Shown here piece after piece: positions 18,730 to 30,205 of a DNA stretch of 64,000 nucleotides; the stretch's first letter is position 1, and the number at the start of each line of letters is the position of its first letter. The stretch lies in the NCBI RefSeq assembly GCF_025905425.1, contig NZ_CP109603.1:470001-534000 (forward strand), in the 5' to 3' direction. This DNA comes from Pseudomonas putida. Its GTDB lineage: Bacteria; Pseudomonadota; Gammaproteobacteria; Pseudomonadales; Pseudomonadaceae. The notes under the pieces are model-generated. The model made no database searches. It was not told the origin of the DNA and saw only the letters and a program-made list of their open reading frames with translations. The translations under genes were made by a program, and so were the position numbers.

Positions 18730-19990
18730 GCAAGTGCGCATCTATTATCAAGGCTGGGGTGAGCGCTGGCTGTGGGGCACACTCGTGTCCACCACAGCCG
18801 TCTCTAGCCGTCCGCAGATAGTGTTCGAGTACAGCAGCGAAGCGAAGCAACGTGGCCTTGAGTTGTCGTCGTATGCCATGCCATTGCAAGGTGATGCGTT
18901 GCGTAGAGGCTTCCCGGCCCATCAGTCCGGTTTGCCGGGGCCTGTCTACGATGCGATGCCAGATGGCTGGGGCATGCTGCTGATGGACCGCCTCTTCAAG
19001 CGCCGTGGGCTCAACGTTGCTCGCGTAGGGCCGTTGGAGCGGTTGGCTTACATCGGCAATAACGCCATGGGGGCCCTTTCGTTCGAGCCCGTTGCGGCCG
19101 AGGGGCTGCAACCGCAGGAGCATATCCCGCTCGACGTGCTGGCCGCCGAGGTACAAGAGGTGCTCAAGGGGGACGGAGGCGCGTTTCTGCAGAAGCTGTT
19201 GCTGGTGGGCGGCTCCCCTCAAGGCGCGAGGCCTAAAGCCTTGGCCTATCGCGATCCATACACCGGGGCCTTCACTACCGTTGCCAAGACAGGTCTGGAA
19301 GCGTGGCTGATCAAGTTCCCGGCGCGAGAAGAGCACCCAGAAGTCTGCGCCATCGAAATGGTCTATGCCGAGTGCCTGCGTCAGTGCGGCATCCCGACGC
19401 CGGATACCCAGCATTTCAGTTTGCCAAATGGGCTGGCGGCCTTCGCCAGTCGACGTTTTGATCGCCAGGGTGATCTGCGTGTGCCGATGCAGAGCCTGGC
19501 GGCCTATACCGGTGCCGACTTCAGGTCACCCGGTGCGCTGGATTACATCAACTTCTTGCGGGCGACTCATCTGTGCACCAACGACCTGCGAGAGAAAGCG
19601 CGAGCCTTTGAGCGAGCTGTGTTTAACGTGGTGTTCAATAACCGCGATGACCATCCCAAGAATTTTTCTTACGTGATGTCTCGGGCAGGCGAGTGGAAAC
19701 TGGCACCCGCGTATGACGTGACGTTTTGCGAAGGCTCTGGCGGCTATCATCAGATGGATGTGATGGGTGAGGCCTTGGCGATCGACCGCAAAGCGATACT
19801 GGCCCTGGCAAGCGAAGCAGAAGTTACGCCGGCGTCCGCCGCCGCCATCATCGACCGTATATGCGCTGCAGCCAGCCAGTTTACGAGCATGGCCGAGCGT
19901 ATGTACCCGCAGATGATCACCCAGGACACGCTGCAAACCGTGCAAGGCCGTATCGACGAAAACAGTGCGCTGCTCCAGTCGATGAGTTGA
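18722..19990 (+). CDS. hipA: HipA-family serine/threonine kinase toxin
   Basis: A 422-residue HipA-like protein. The N-terminal subdomain (about 1-110) precedes a kinase fold with the phosphate-loop-like VGGSPQGARPK (near 163), the catalytic segment NNRDDHPKNFS (near 306) and the metal-binding APAYDV (near 327). All the residues expected for activity appear intact. HipA of E. coli phosphorylates glutamyl-tRNA synthetase; the target here is not known. Several starts are possible; the ATG overlapping the end of the antitoxin gene is chosen. Confidence 0.88.
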   Translation: MLEQVRIYYQGWGERWLWGTLVSTTAVSSRPQIVFEYSSEAKQRGLELSSYAMPLQGDALRRGFPAHQSGLPGPVYDAMPDGWGMLLMDRLFKRRGLNVARVGPLERLAYIGNNAMGALSFEPVAAEGLQPQEHIPLDVLAAEVQEVLKGDGGAFLQKLLLVGGSPQGARPKALAYRDPYTGAFTTVAKTGLEAWLIKFPAREEHPEVCAIEMVYAECLRQCGIPTPDTQHFSLPNGLAAFASRRFDRQGDLRVPMQSLAAYTGADFRSPGALDYINFLRATHLCTNDLREKARAFERAVFNVVFNNRDDHPKNFSYVMSRAGEWKLAPAYDVTFCEGSGGYHQMDVMGEALAIDRKAILALASEAEVTPASAAAIIDRICAAASQFTSMAERMYPQMITQDTLQTVQGRIDENSALLQSMS

Positions 19991-20094
19991 TGCAGCCGCA
20001 ATTGCTTTTAAACTTAGAAACGGTCTCGCCCTCGACCACGTCTCTGGGCGCCCCAGTACGGCACATCGATGCCTTGGTGGCGAGGGCGAGCCCT

Positions 20095-21573
20095 TTACTT
20101 AAGTCTCGCAAACACCTTCGCCAGCTTCTCTACCGCTAAACGCATCTCGCCAGGCGTCAGCGCCGCGAACCCCATTAACAGGCCTGCGTCATTCCTCGGC
20201 GATGCATACAAACTGCCGAGCCCCAACAAGTCGATCCCCACCGCATTCGCCGCCCTGACCACGGTATCTTCTGGGAAGTCCTGCACGAAATGGCAGGGTA
20301 TCTGCAGCCCTCCGGCCGGAATGGTAGGCGCCAGAAACGCCCCCAGGTGCTTGTGCACCAGTTCGGCGAGCATGTCCCGGCGCGCGGCATACAGCGCCCG
20401 CATGCTCCGCACATGCGCCGTGTAGTGCCCACCGTCCATGAAGCGCGCTAGGGTCAGCTGGGCAATGGACGCCGTATGCCCATCCTGCAGCGTGCGTGCA
20501 CAGGTCATTGGCGCGACGAGAGCAGGCGGCAACAGCAAGTAGCCGATGCGTAGCCCGGCGAACAGCGACTTGGTGAAGGTGCCGATGTAGAGCGTCCGTT
20601 GATGCGGGTCCAGGCCCTGCACGCAGGCCGTCGGCCTGCCTTCGTAGTGGAACTCGCTGTCGTAGTCATCTTCGATGATCCAGGCGCGTTGCTGCCTTGC
20701 CCATTCGATGGCCTGCAGGCGCCTGTCCAGCGACAACGTCGCGCCGGTGGGGTATTGATGAGACGGCGTCAGAAACACCGCCCTGGCATTGGTCGCCAGC
20801 CTGGCCATGCTTTCCACCTGCATGCCGCCTTCGTCCACTGGCACGGGTACGCTTTCCAGGCCTGCGGCGGCGACGGCTTTGCGCGTGCCTTGGTAGAGCG
20901 GGTCTTCGACCAACACCTGATCGCCCGCATCCATGAGCACCTGCGCGCACAGGCCAAGCGCCTGCTGTGAGCTGGTGAGTATCAGCACCCGATCAGCAGA
21001 CGCCTGCGCCCCGCGTTCAAGGTTAAGGTAGTCAGCGATCGCACTGCGCAGGCAGGCCATGCCCTGTGGCGCACTGTGCTCCAATGCCTGGGTGCCGTAT
21101 TCCTTGTACACCTGGCGCTCCAGCTTCTCCCAGATCGCCAGGGGAAAGTGCCGGGTCTCGGCCACTCCGGGGGCGAATGGGCGGGGCGCTTGAAAGTTGT
21201 GCACGCCCCCGCTCTGCAACACTGCCATCGCTCTGCGACTCAACTGCGGTGGCTCATTGCACAGAACCTCGCGTTGGCGCTTTCGCAGCGGCAGGTGCCG
21301 CGCGCGTTGCGACACGAAGCTTCCACTGCCCACGCGCCGTTCGATGAAGCCCTCTGCGTGCAGCTGGCTGTAAGCCGCCTCCACGGTATCCCGCGAGACG
21401 CCCAGCGACTGGGCCAGTGGCCGGGAAGCCGGCAGTGACTTGCCGACCGGCAATGCACCATCAAGGATCAATTGGCGAATCGCCCGCTGGATCCGCACAT
21501 GCAGCGACAACGCCCCATGGGCTGGGTCGCTCATCCAGGCTTTGACCGATTGCAGCTGGGCATGCTTGAACAT
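20095..21573 (-). CDS. MocR-type regulator (GntR HTH fused to PLP aminotransferase domain)
   Basis: A 492-residue MocR protein. Residues about 15-90 are a GntR winged HTH (SLGVSRDTVEAAYSQLHAEG) and the rest is a fold-type I aminotransferase domain with the PLP-lysine stretch YIGTFTKSLFAGLRIGYL. MocR proteins sense amino-acid-like or vitamin B6 ligands and usually control an adjacent divergent gene. Here that is the GNAT gene, whose start is 102 bp away. The downstream gap holds a 9-bp inverted repeat (TCGCCCTCG / CGAGGGCGA) with a long loop. Confidence 0.92.
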   Translation of the reverse strand: MFKHAQLQSVKAWMSDPAHGALSLHVRIQRAIRQLILDGALPVGKSLPASRPLAQSLGVSRDTVEAAYSQLHAEGFIERRVGSGSFVSQRARHLPLRKRQREVLCNEPPQLSRRAMAVLQSGGVHNFQAPRPFAPGVAETRHFPLAIWEKLERQVYKEYGTQALEHSAPQGMACLRSAIADYLNLERGAQASADRVLILTSSQQALGLCAQVLMDAGDQVLVEDPLYQGTRKAVAAAGLESVPVPVDEGGMQVESMARLATNARAVFLTPSHQYPTGATLSLDRRLQAIEWARQQRAWIIEDDYDSEFHYEGRPTACVQGLDPHQRTLYIGTFTKSLFAGLRIGYLLLPPALVAPMTCARTLQDGHTASIAQLTLARFMDGGHYTAHVRSMRALYAARRDMLAELVHKHLGAFLAPTIPAGGLQIPCHFVQDFPEDTVVRAANAVGIDLLGLGSLYASPRNDAGLLMGFAALTPGEMRLAVEKLAKVFARLK

Positions 21574-21652
21574 TGGTCTGGTTCACTTGTAGAAAGTGGC
21601 GGGGATATTCCAGCCATTCTATCGCTATAAATGCACCTGTTTTCAGACCATT
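21572..21652. promoter_or_regulatory. Divergent promoter region with candidate MocR half-sites
   Basis: ATTGGTCTG at 21572-21580 faces CAGACCATT at 21644-21652, an inverted pair matching in 8 of 9 bases. One copy overlaps the MocR start codon and the other lies shortly before the GNAT gene. They could allow self-repression and control of the GNAT gene. Confidence 0.45.
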
Positions 21653-21675
21653 CCCACATTGAAAGGGGTTTCACG

Positions 21676-22140
21676 ATGACAGTTGCACAAACATTGGTTT
21701 CGGTTCGTGAGTTGGAGCAGAGCGATTTTCCACAATGGTCCGCCTACTGGGACCAGTACCAGGCGTTCTACAAAGTGGAACTGAGCAAGGCCACGACCGA
21801 GCTGACCTGGGCCCGTTTTTTCGACCCGGCAGAGCCCGTGCACTGCGCCGTCGCCACGGACGGTGAGCGCATCCTCGGTTTCGTCCATTTTGTGTTCCAT
21901 CGCTCGACCTGGGGGCGTAACGACTTTTGCTATCTGGAAGACCTGTACGTCTGCCCAAGTGCGCGAGGCAAGCAGGTTGGCAAGCAGTTGATCGAATTCG
22001 TTCAGGGCCAGGCGCGGGAGAAACAGTGCGATCGGCTGTATTGGCATACCCAGGAAACCAACCAGACGGCACAGCGGCTGTATGACTGGATCGCTGAAAA
22101 GCCGGGGGTGATCGAGTACCGCATGGCGCTGCCTGCGTAG
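21676..22140 (+). CDS. GNAT-family N-acetyltransferase
   Basis: A 154-residue acetyltransferase. The acetyl-CoA motif is in LYVCPSARGKQVGKQLIEFV, with the usual R/Q-x-x-G-x-G/A spacing, followed by LYWHTQETNQTAQRLYDWI. A GAAAGGGG site precedes the chosen ATG; the frame is open upstream. Divergent from the MocR gene, so probably regulated by it. The substrate is unknown. Confidence 0.88.
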   Translation: MTVAQTLVSVRELEQSDFPQWSAYWDQYQAFYKVELSKATTELTWARFFDPAEPVHCAVATDGERILGFVHFVFHRSTWGRNDFCYLEDLYVCPSARGKQVGKQLIEFVQGQAREKQCDRLYWHTQETNQTAQRLYDWIAEKPGVIEYRMALPA

Positions 22141-22160
22141 GGCACTGAGGCCCCAATCGG

Positions 22161-22265
22161 CTGCATGCGTTTCCGGACTGCTACAAGATCAAACTGCGTA
22201 GCAGTGGCTACCGGTTGGTTTACCAGGTGATCGACAATGAGGTTGTCGCCCTTTGGGTTGCATAA
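22161..22265 (+). pseudogene. relE-like toxin gene remnant (C-terminal half only)
   Basis: Reading from CTG at 22161, the frame encodes about 34 residues, including DCYKIKLRSSGYRLVYQVID, followed by a stop. This is the characteristic C-terminal core of RelE mRNA-interferase toxins. No start codon, N-terminal half or relB antitoxin is present; the upstream sequence is the end of the GNAT gene 20 bp away. It also stops early relative to the usual RelE tail. It reads as the debris of a lost toxin-antitoxin locus. Confidence 0.8.
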
Positions 22266-22282
22266 GCAGTCGGCCTGCCAAT

Positions 22283-22374
22283 CCTGTGGGAGCGGGCTTG
22301 CCCCGCGAATGGGGCCACGCGGAGTATGGCACCGGCTTCGCCGGTGTTCGCGGGCCAAGCCCGCTCCAACAGGC
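22283..22374. repeat. REP pair (inverted)
   Basis: Two REP units facing each other (CCTGTGGGAGCGGGCTTG and CAAGCCCGCTCC with AACAGG) around a hairpin ACCGGCTTCGCCGGT, just after the relE remnant. Such pairs are the transposition products of REP-associated RAYT enzymes. Confidence 0.8.
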
Positions 22375-22556
22375 TCCTGCTGAATCACTAATAGATGCGT
22401 TGTTCTACGAATGCGGTATTGCCGAGAACGCGGGTTGAAAATGCCTGGGTTGTTATTATTGGTGTATCCAGAACTTATAAAAAAGCCACTCATGCCTTGT
22501 CGGCGTGAGTGGCTTAATGTGATACCTGTTATGGCTGGGAAGGGCTGATGATTAAG
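22375..22556. other. Intergenic spacer before nrdB 3' end
   Basis: No gene seen. Near 22482-22513 GCCACTCATGCC and GGCGTGAGTGGC pair as a strong stem-loop with A and T runs nearby, so it probably terminates nrdB (read on the minus strand). Confidence 0.55.
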
Positions 22557-23807
22557 TTAATCCCAGCTCAACGCCCCACCCGTCTGATACTCAATCACCC
22601 GCGTCTCAAAGAAGTTCTTCTCCTTCTTCAAGTCCATGATCTCGCTCATCCAAGGGAACGGGTTGGTGGTCCCTGGGTACTCTTCCTTCAGGCCAATCTG
22701 GGTCAGGCGACGGTTGGCGATGAACTTGAGGTAGTCCTCCATCATCGCTGCGTTCATGCCCAGTACACCGCGCGGCATGGTGTCGCGGGCGTATTCGATC
22801 TCCAGCTGGGTCCCTTGCAGGATCATCTGGGTCGCTTCTTCCTTCATCGAGGCATCCCACAGGTGCGGGTTCTCGATCTTGATCTGGTTGATCACGTCGA
22901 TACCGAAGTTCAGGTGCATCGACTCGTCACGCAGGATGTACTGGAACTGCTCGGCAACGCCGGTCATCTTGTTACGGCGGCCCATCGACAGAATCTGGGT
23001 GAAGCCGCAGTAGAAGAAGATGCCTTCCAGAACGCAGTAGTAAGCGATCAGGTTGCGCAGCAGCTCTTTGTCGGTTTCCGGGGTGCCGGTGTTGAATTCC
23101 GGGTCGGAGATGGCGCGGGTGTACTTCAGGCCCCAGGCGGCTTTTTTCGCGACCGACGGGATCTCGTGGTACATGTTGAAGATCTCGCCTTCATCCATGC
23201 CCAGCGACTCGATGCAGTACTGGTAGGCGTGGGTGTGGATCGCCTCTTCGAAGGCCTGGCGCAGGATGTACTGGCGGCACTCCGGGTTGGTGATCAGGCG
23301 GTACACGGCCAGGGCCAGGTTGTTGGCAACCAGGGAGTCGGCGGTGGAGAAGAAGCCCAGGTTACGCATGACGATGCGGCGCTCGTCTTCGGTCAGGCCG
23401 TCCTGGCTTTTCCACAAGGCGATGTCGGCGGTCATGTTGACCTCTTGCGGCATCCAGTGGTTGGCGCAGCCGTCGAGGTACTTCTGCCAGGCCCAGTCGT
23501 ACTTGAACGGTACCAGCTGGTTAAGGTCGGCGCGGCAGTTGATCATGCGCTTTTCGTCGACCGCGACGCGGGCGGCGGAGCCTTCCAGCTCGGCCAGGCC
23601 TTCGGCAACGTCGAGGGCGTCGAGGGCGGCTTTGGCGCGTTTTACGGCTTCGGAGTCAGAAGCGGTAGCGGCACGGGCTTCCAGGGCGGCGGCACCGCCG
23701 GCGCTGTCGAGCTTGTCGAGGGTGGCAGCGGCGTTGGCCTGCGCAGGGGTGTTGCCTTTGGCGGCTATTTCGCCGTCTTCCTTGTCGAATTCGTCCCAGC
23801 TCAGCAT
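22557..23807 (-). CDS. nrdB: Ribonucleoside-diphosphate reductase class Ia, beta subunit
   Basis: The 416-residue radical-generating subunit of aerobic ribonucleotide reductase. Iron ligands and the tyrosyl radical are visible: D157, E188, H191 and Y195 in EEAIHTHAY match E. coli D84, E115, H118 and Y122, and a further Glu is in CVLEGIFFY. The C-terminal tail ends GGALSWD, the peptide that docks on NrdA. The first 75 residues are an Ala-rich extension absent from E. coli NrdB but normal in pseudomonads. It is 588 bp downstream of nrdA, behind a terminator and its own NrdR-like sites, so it has its own promoter. Confidence 0.97.
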   Translation of the reverse strand: MLSWDEFDKEDGEIAAKGNTPAQANAAATLDKLDSAGGAAALEARAATASDSEAVKRAKAALDALDVAEGLAELEGSAARVAVDEKRMINCRADLNQLVPFKYDWAWQKYLDGCANHWMPQEVNMTADIALWKSQDGLTEDERRIVMRNLGFFSTADSLVANNLALAVYRLITNPECRQYILRQAFEEAIHTHAYQYCIESLGMDEGEIFNMYHEIPSVAKKAAWGLKYTRAISDPEFNTGTPETDKELLRNLIAYYCVLEGIFFYCGFTQILSMGRRNKMTGVAEQFQYILRDESMHLNFGIDVINQIKIENPHLWDASMKEEATQMILQGTQLEIEYARDTMPRGVLGMNAAMMEDYLKFIANRRLTQIGLKEEYPGTTNPFPWMSEIMDLKKEKNFFETRVIEYQTGGALSWD

Positions 23808-24214
23808 GGTTTGGCTCCTGCTTGAGGGTTGCTAGCGGCAACCGGTTGGATTTTGAGGTGATGCCTGTACTGCGCAAGGCCCATCAGGCGTTACGGCAGG
23901 CAGTGAGAGCGGGCTCTCGTCACGTTTGAAGTTGTTCGAGTCAGCGCTTGTCCTAACCTCGAGCGAGGGGCCAAGCCACTTGAAAGCTGTACGGCCACGA
24001 TAAAACATGCGGTCTGGGCAAGCGGCGCTTGCGTCTCGCAGTTGATCATTAGCTCAACCCTTTTTGGGGGCGCGAAGTATACCGGAATTCAGGGTGGATC
24101 GGGGCGGTGCAAAGGCCATGCAAAGGTATATTTTCGACCGGCGTTGCGTGCTTCCGTTCACCTGAAACCTGTTGTTCCACCACGGGGTGTGAGTCTAGCC
24201 CTAAATGAGATCAG
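23808..24214 (-). other. Long nrdB leader region
   Basis: About 400 bp between the NrdR-like boxes and the nrdB start. No convincing gene on either strand. If transcription starts at the boxes, this would be an unusually long 5' untranslated region. Confidence 0.45.
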
Positions 24215-24261
24215 ATCCTATATCTTGTGTGATTTTTTTTTGCAGACACAGCATATGGTGT
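24215..24261 (-). promoter_or_regulatory. Pair of NrdR-like boxes upstream of nrdB
   Basis: Read on the minus strand the boxes are ACACCATATGCTGTGT (24261-24246) and ACACAAGATATAGGAT (24230-24215). Each matches the consensus ACACWATATATWGTGT at 13 of 16 positions, and their starts are 31 bp apart, the usual spacing for NrdR. TATAGG inside the second could be part of a -10 element. Confidence 0.75.
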
Positions 24262-24326
24262 TTTGACCCTGATCAGCACCTATTGGTGGGAGTAGTGTAA
24301 CGGCCGCTTACGGGCTTTTTTGCCGC

Positions 24327-24369
24327 AAAAAAAATGCCGCCTCAACCCCCCGAAGGCGGTTGAGACGGC
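24327..24369 (-). terminator. nrdA terminator
   Basis: On the minus strand GCCGTCTCAACC pairs with GGTTGAGGCGGC, then a run of eight T. It lies 27 bp after the nrdA stop and separates nrdA from nrdB transcription. Confidence 0.9.
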
Positions 24370-24395
24370 ATGGTCACCTCAGCGGTGCGAACGCC

Positions 24396-27275
<2,880 letters not shown>

Positions 27276-27308
27276 GGGTGGGTGTCTCCACAGTTTCTAT
27301 ATTGTACA

Positions 27309-27384
27309 GGCGCCTTTTGGGCGCCCACCGTTCCGTCCACTTGCTCGATCACCCGTGCGGGGGATGCGTCATGCGCACGCATCC
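27309..27384 (-). other. Two hairpins in the nrdA leader
   Basis: GGCGCC-TTTTG-GGCGCC (27309-27325) and GGATGCGT / ACGCATCC (27362-27384) lie shortly upstream of the nrdA start and could affect translation or mRNA stability. Confidence 0.4.
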
Positions 27385-27596
27385 GCCCGCTCGGGCGTAC
27401 CGACTTCGGGACAGACTCAGGAATAAGGGGCAATAGCTTGCCGCTCCCTGGCCGAAGTCAAAGGCTTTGGGCAGTACCCAAAAGCTGTTGCAGTTCAGTA
27501 GTCCGCTGGAGCGGTATGGCTGGTCAAATCACCTGAAGTTCAACCGGAAAATCGAATAATTTGCCGGGTTGACTTTTGTGTGTGATTTTGCACGAA

Positions 27597-27643
27597 CCCC
27601 AACATGTAGTGGTTCGCTGCGATCGGGATACAAGATAATGCGG
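27597..27643 (-). promoter_or_regulatory. Weaker pair of NrdR-like boxes upstream of nrdA
   Basis: CCCCAACATGTAGTGG (27597-27612) and ATACAAGATAATGCGG (27628-27643) each match the NrdR consensus at 11 of 16 positions and begin exactly 31 bp apart. They lie about 320 bp before nrdA. Confidence 0.55.
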
Positions 27644-27670
27644 TATCAGGGTCTTTGCAAGGCGAGCGCC

Positions 27671-27679
27671 TGTGGATAA
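27671..27679 (-). promoter_or_regulatory. DnaA box upstream of nrdA
   Basis: TGTGGATAA is the exact complement of the consensus DnaA box TTATCCACA. Next to it TTTGTGGGTA (near 27690) is a possible weak second box. DnaA is known to act at nrdAB in E. coli. Confidence 0.65.
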
Positions 27680-27899
27680 GTTGTGCGTACTTTGTGGGTA
27701 TGGCCTGTAGGCCTTGTGCCAAGTGGTTTGCAGTATTTTTCTTCGGCGCGCTGCCCCACGGCAGAATTTTGAGGGCGCGAACCCTACCACAAAAAACGGT
27801 TCAGTCCAGTGGCTTGTGAGGCACGGCAGGTTGGTTGGCAGTGCCTGGGGCGGGACGTACTATCGGCGATAGAAGAACAACAATTGAAAGGCAAAAGCC

Positions 27900-28598
27900 A
27901 TGGACCAACCCACACCGCGCATCCTTATCGTCGAAGACGACCAGCGTTTGGCCGAGCTCACCGCCGAATACCTCCAGGCCAACGGCTTCGATGTCGCAGT
28001 CGAGGGCGATGGTGGCCGCGCCGTGCGACGGATCGTCGACAGCCAGCCTGACCTGGTGATTCTCGACCTCATGCTGCCCGGTGAAGACGGCCTGAGTATC
28101 TGCCGTCGGGCGCGCAGCCACTACGCAGGCCCGATCCTCATGCTCACCGCCCGCAGCGACGAGCTCGATCAGGTCCAGGGCCTGGACCTGGGCGCCGATG
28201 ATTACGTCTGCAAACCGGTGCGCCCGCGCGTGTTGCTGGCCCGTATCCAGGCCTTGCTGCGGCGCAGCGAAGCACCGGAAAGCAAGCGCCAAGACCTGGC
28301 ATTCGGCCCGCTGCACATCGACAACCGCCTGCGCGAAGCCCGGCTTGGCGAACAGCTGATAGACCTGACCGGCGCCGAGTTCGACCTGCTCTGGCTGCTG
28401 GCCAGCAATGCCGGCCGGGTATTGTCGCGCGAACAGATCTTCACCGCCCTGCGCGGTGTCGGCTATGACGGCCAGGACCGCTCCATCGATGTGCGCATCT
28501 CCAAGATTCGCCCCAAGATCGGCGACGACCCGATCCACCCACGCCTGATCAAGACCCTGCGCAGCAAGGGCTACCTGTTCGTCGGCGAGGCGCCATGA
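27900..28598 (+). CDS. rstA: OmpR-family response regulator, RstA-like
   Basis: A 232-residue response regulator. The receiver domain (about 7-120) has the acidic pair in LIVEDDQ, phosphoacceptor D56 in VILDLMLPGEDG, and DDYVCKPV at the lysine position, where Cys replaces the usual Thr before the Lys. The C-terminal winged helix (about 135-230) ends DVRISKIRPKIGDD...KTLRSKGYLF. The stop overlaps the kinase start in ATGA. RstA is the closest name I recognise; the ligand or signal is unknown. Confidence 0.9.
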   Translation: MDQPTPRILIVEDDQRLAELTAEYLQANGFDVAVEGDGGRAVRRIVDSQPDLVILDLMLPGEDGLSICRRARSHYAGPILMLTARSDELDQVQGLDLGADDYVCKPVRPRVLLARIQALLRRSEAPESKRQDLAFGPLHIDNRLREARLGEQLIDLTGAEFDLLWLLASNAGRVLSREQIFTALRGVGYDGQDRSIDVRISKIRPKIGDDPIHPRLIKTLRSKGYLFVGEAP

Positions 28599-30202
28599 AC
28601 AACTCGATCTTTCTGCGCATCTATGGCGGCATGCTCGGCGTGCTGGTGCTGGTGGCGCTGCTCGGCGTGCTCAGCCTGCACCTGGTCAACGAAGTGCGCG
28701 CCGCCCAGCACCGTGAGGGGCTGGCCCAGGGCACCTTCAGCCTGATGGCCGACAACCTGGCCGGGCAGAACGACACCGAACGCAAGCGCTCGCTGCTGAT
28801 GTGGGAGCGCTTGCTCGGTGTGCCGCTGGCGCTGCAACCGATGTCGGCGCGTACCCTCGACGGTGGCCAGCGTGCCCGTTTGCATCGTGGCCTGGTGGTG
28901 GTAGAGAAGACCGGCCCGCACGCCGCACAGGTGCTGCGCAAGGTTGGCCGCGAGGATGTGCTGCTGGTGGCCCAGGTCAAGCAGGTCAGCGAGCAACTGG
29001 CGCGGGCCACCCTTTATCTGTTGGCTGACGAACTGGTGCGTTACCCGGTGACCGAGCAGCAGCAGCGCCTGGCGCAGATCAAGCAGAGCAAGGGCTTTGG
29101 CTTTGATATTGCCCTGCAGCGCCTGGAGCGGGTCGGCCTGGACGACGACCAGCGGCGTCGGGTCGAAGAGGGCGACACGGTCATGGCCTTGGGCAAGGAT
29201 GGCGATTCGATCCGGGTGTTCTCGGGCCTGTCGGGGTCGCCCTGGGTGCTGGAAATCGGGCCATTGCATCAGCTCAACCCGTACCCGCCGCAGTTGTTGA
29301 TTCTGATCGCCTTCCTCGGGCTGTGCCTGATCGGGCTGGTGGTGTACCTGCTGGTGCGTCAGTTGGAGCGGCGGGTGTCGGGCCTGGAAATCGCCGCCAC
29401 GCGTATTGCCCAGGGCAGCCTGGACACCCGTGTACCGGCCGGTGACGCTGACTCGGTCGGGCGCCTGGCCGCAGCATTCAACGGCATGGCCGAGCACCTG
29501 CAGCGCTCGTTGACCATGCAGCGCGAGCTGGTGCGGGCGGTGTCTCACGAGCTGCGCACACCGGTGGCGCGGCTGCGTTTTGGCCTGGAGATGATCGAGA
29601 CCGCGAGCACCGACCAGGCCCGCGCCAAGCACCTGGCCGGCATGGATGGCGACATCCAGGACCTGGACAAGCTGGTCGACGAGATGCTGACCTACGCGCG
29701 CCTTGAGCAAGGCGCGCCGGCCCTGAAGTTTCAGCGGGTCGATCTCGACGCATTGCTGGACCGGGTGATCGAAGAACTTGCGCCGCTGCGGGCTGAAATC
29801 AAGGTGGTACGCGGCGCCTGCCAAGGCGCTGAATCAGATGGCGCCTGGGTTGAGGCCGAGCCGCGCTACCTGCACCGGGCCCTGCAAAACCTGGTGAGCA
29901 ACGCCATGCGCCATGCCGAGGGCGAGGTGCGCCTGAGTTACCAGCTGGGGCAGCAACGCTGCAGGGTCGATGTGGAAGATGACGGGCCGGGTATCCCGGA
30001 AGGCGTCTGGGACCGCATCTTCACGCCCTTCACCCGGCTCGACGACAGCCGCACGCGTGCCTCGGGCGGGCATGGGTTGGGCCTGTCGATCGTGCGGCGG
30101 ATCATCTACTGGCACGCAGGCCGGGCCACGGTAGGGCGCAGCGAGGCCCTTGGCGGCGCCTGCTTCAGCCTCAGCTGGCCACGGGCACAGGCGCCGCAGT
30201 GA
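28595..30202 (+). CDS. rstB: Sensor histidine kinase, RstB-like
   Basis: A 535-residue membrane histidine kinase. An N-terminal helix (about 8-30) and a second helix (about 228-250) flank a periplasmic sensor. A HAMP linker (about 255-305) precedes the dimerisation helix with H318 in RAVSHELRTPVARL. The ATPase domain shows the N box LVSNAMRHA, G1 DDGPGIPEG and G2 GGHGLGLSIVRR. It overlaps its response regulator by 4 bp. The signal is not identifiable from sequence. Confidence 0.9.
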   Translation: MNNSIFLRIYGGMLGVLVLVALLGVLSLHLVNEVRAAQHREGLAQGTFSLMADNLAGQNDTERKRSLLMWERLLGVPLALQPMSARTLDGGQRARLHRGLVVVEKTGPHAAQVLRKVGREDVLLVAQVKQVSEQLARATLYLLADELVRYPVTEQQQRLAQIKQSKGFGFDIALQRLERVGLDDDQRRRVEEGDTVMALGKDGDSIRVFSGLSGSPWVLEIGPLHQLNPYPPQLLILIAFLGLCLIGLVVYLLVRQLERRVSGLEIAATRIAQGSLDTRVPAGDADSVGRLAAAFNGMAEHLQRSLTMQRELVRAVSHELRTPVARLRFGLEMIETASTDQARAKHLAGMDGDIQDLDKLVDEMLTYARLEQGAPALKFQRVDLDALLDRVIEELAPLRAEIKVVRGACQGAESDGAWVEAEPRYLHRALQNLVSNAMRHAEGEVRLSYQLGQQRCRVDVEDDGPGIPEGVWDRIFTPFTRLDDSRTRASGGHGLGLSIVRRIIYWHAGRATVGRSEALGGACFSLSWPRAQAPQ

Positions 30203-30205
30203 GGG

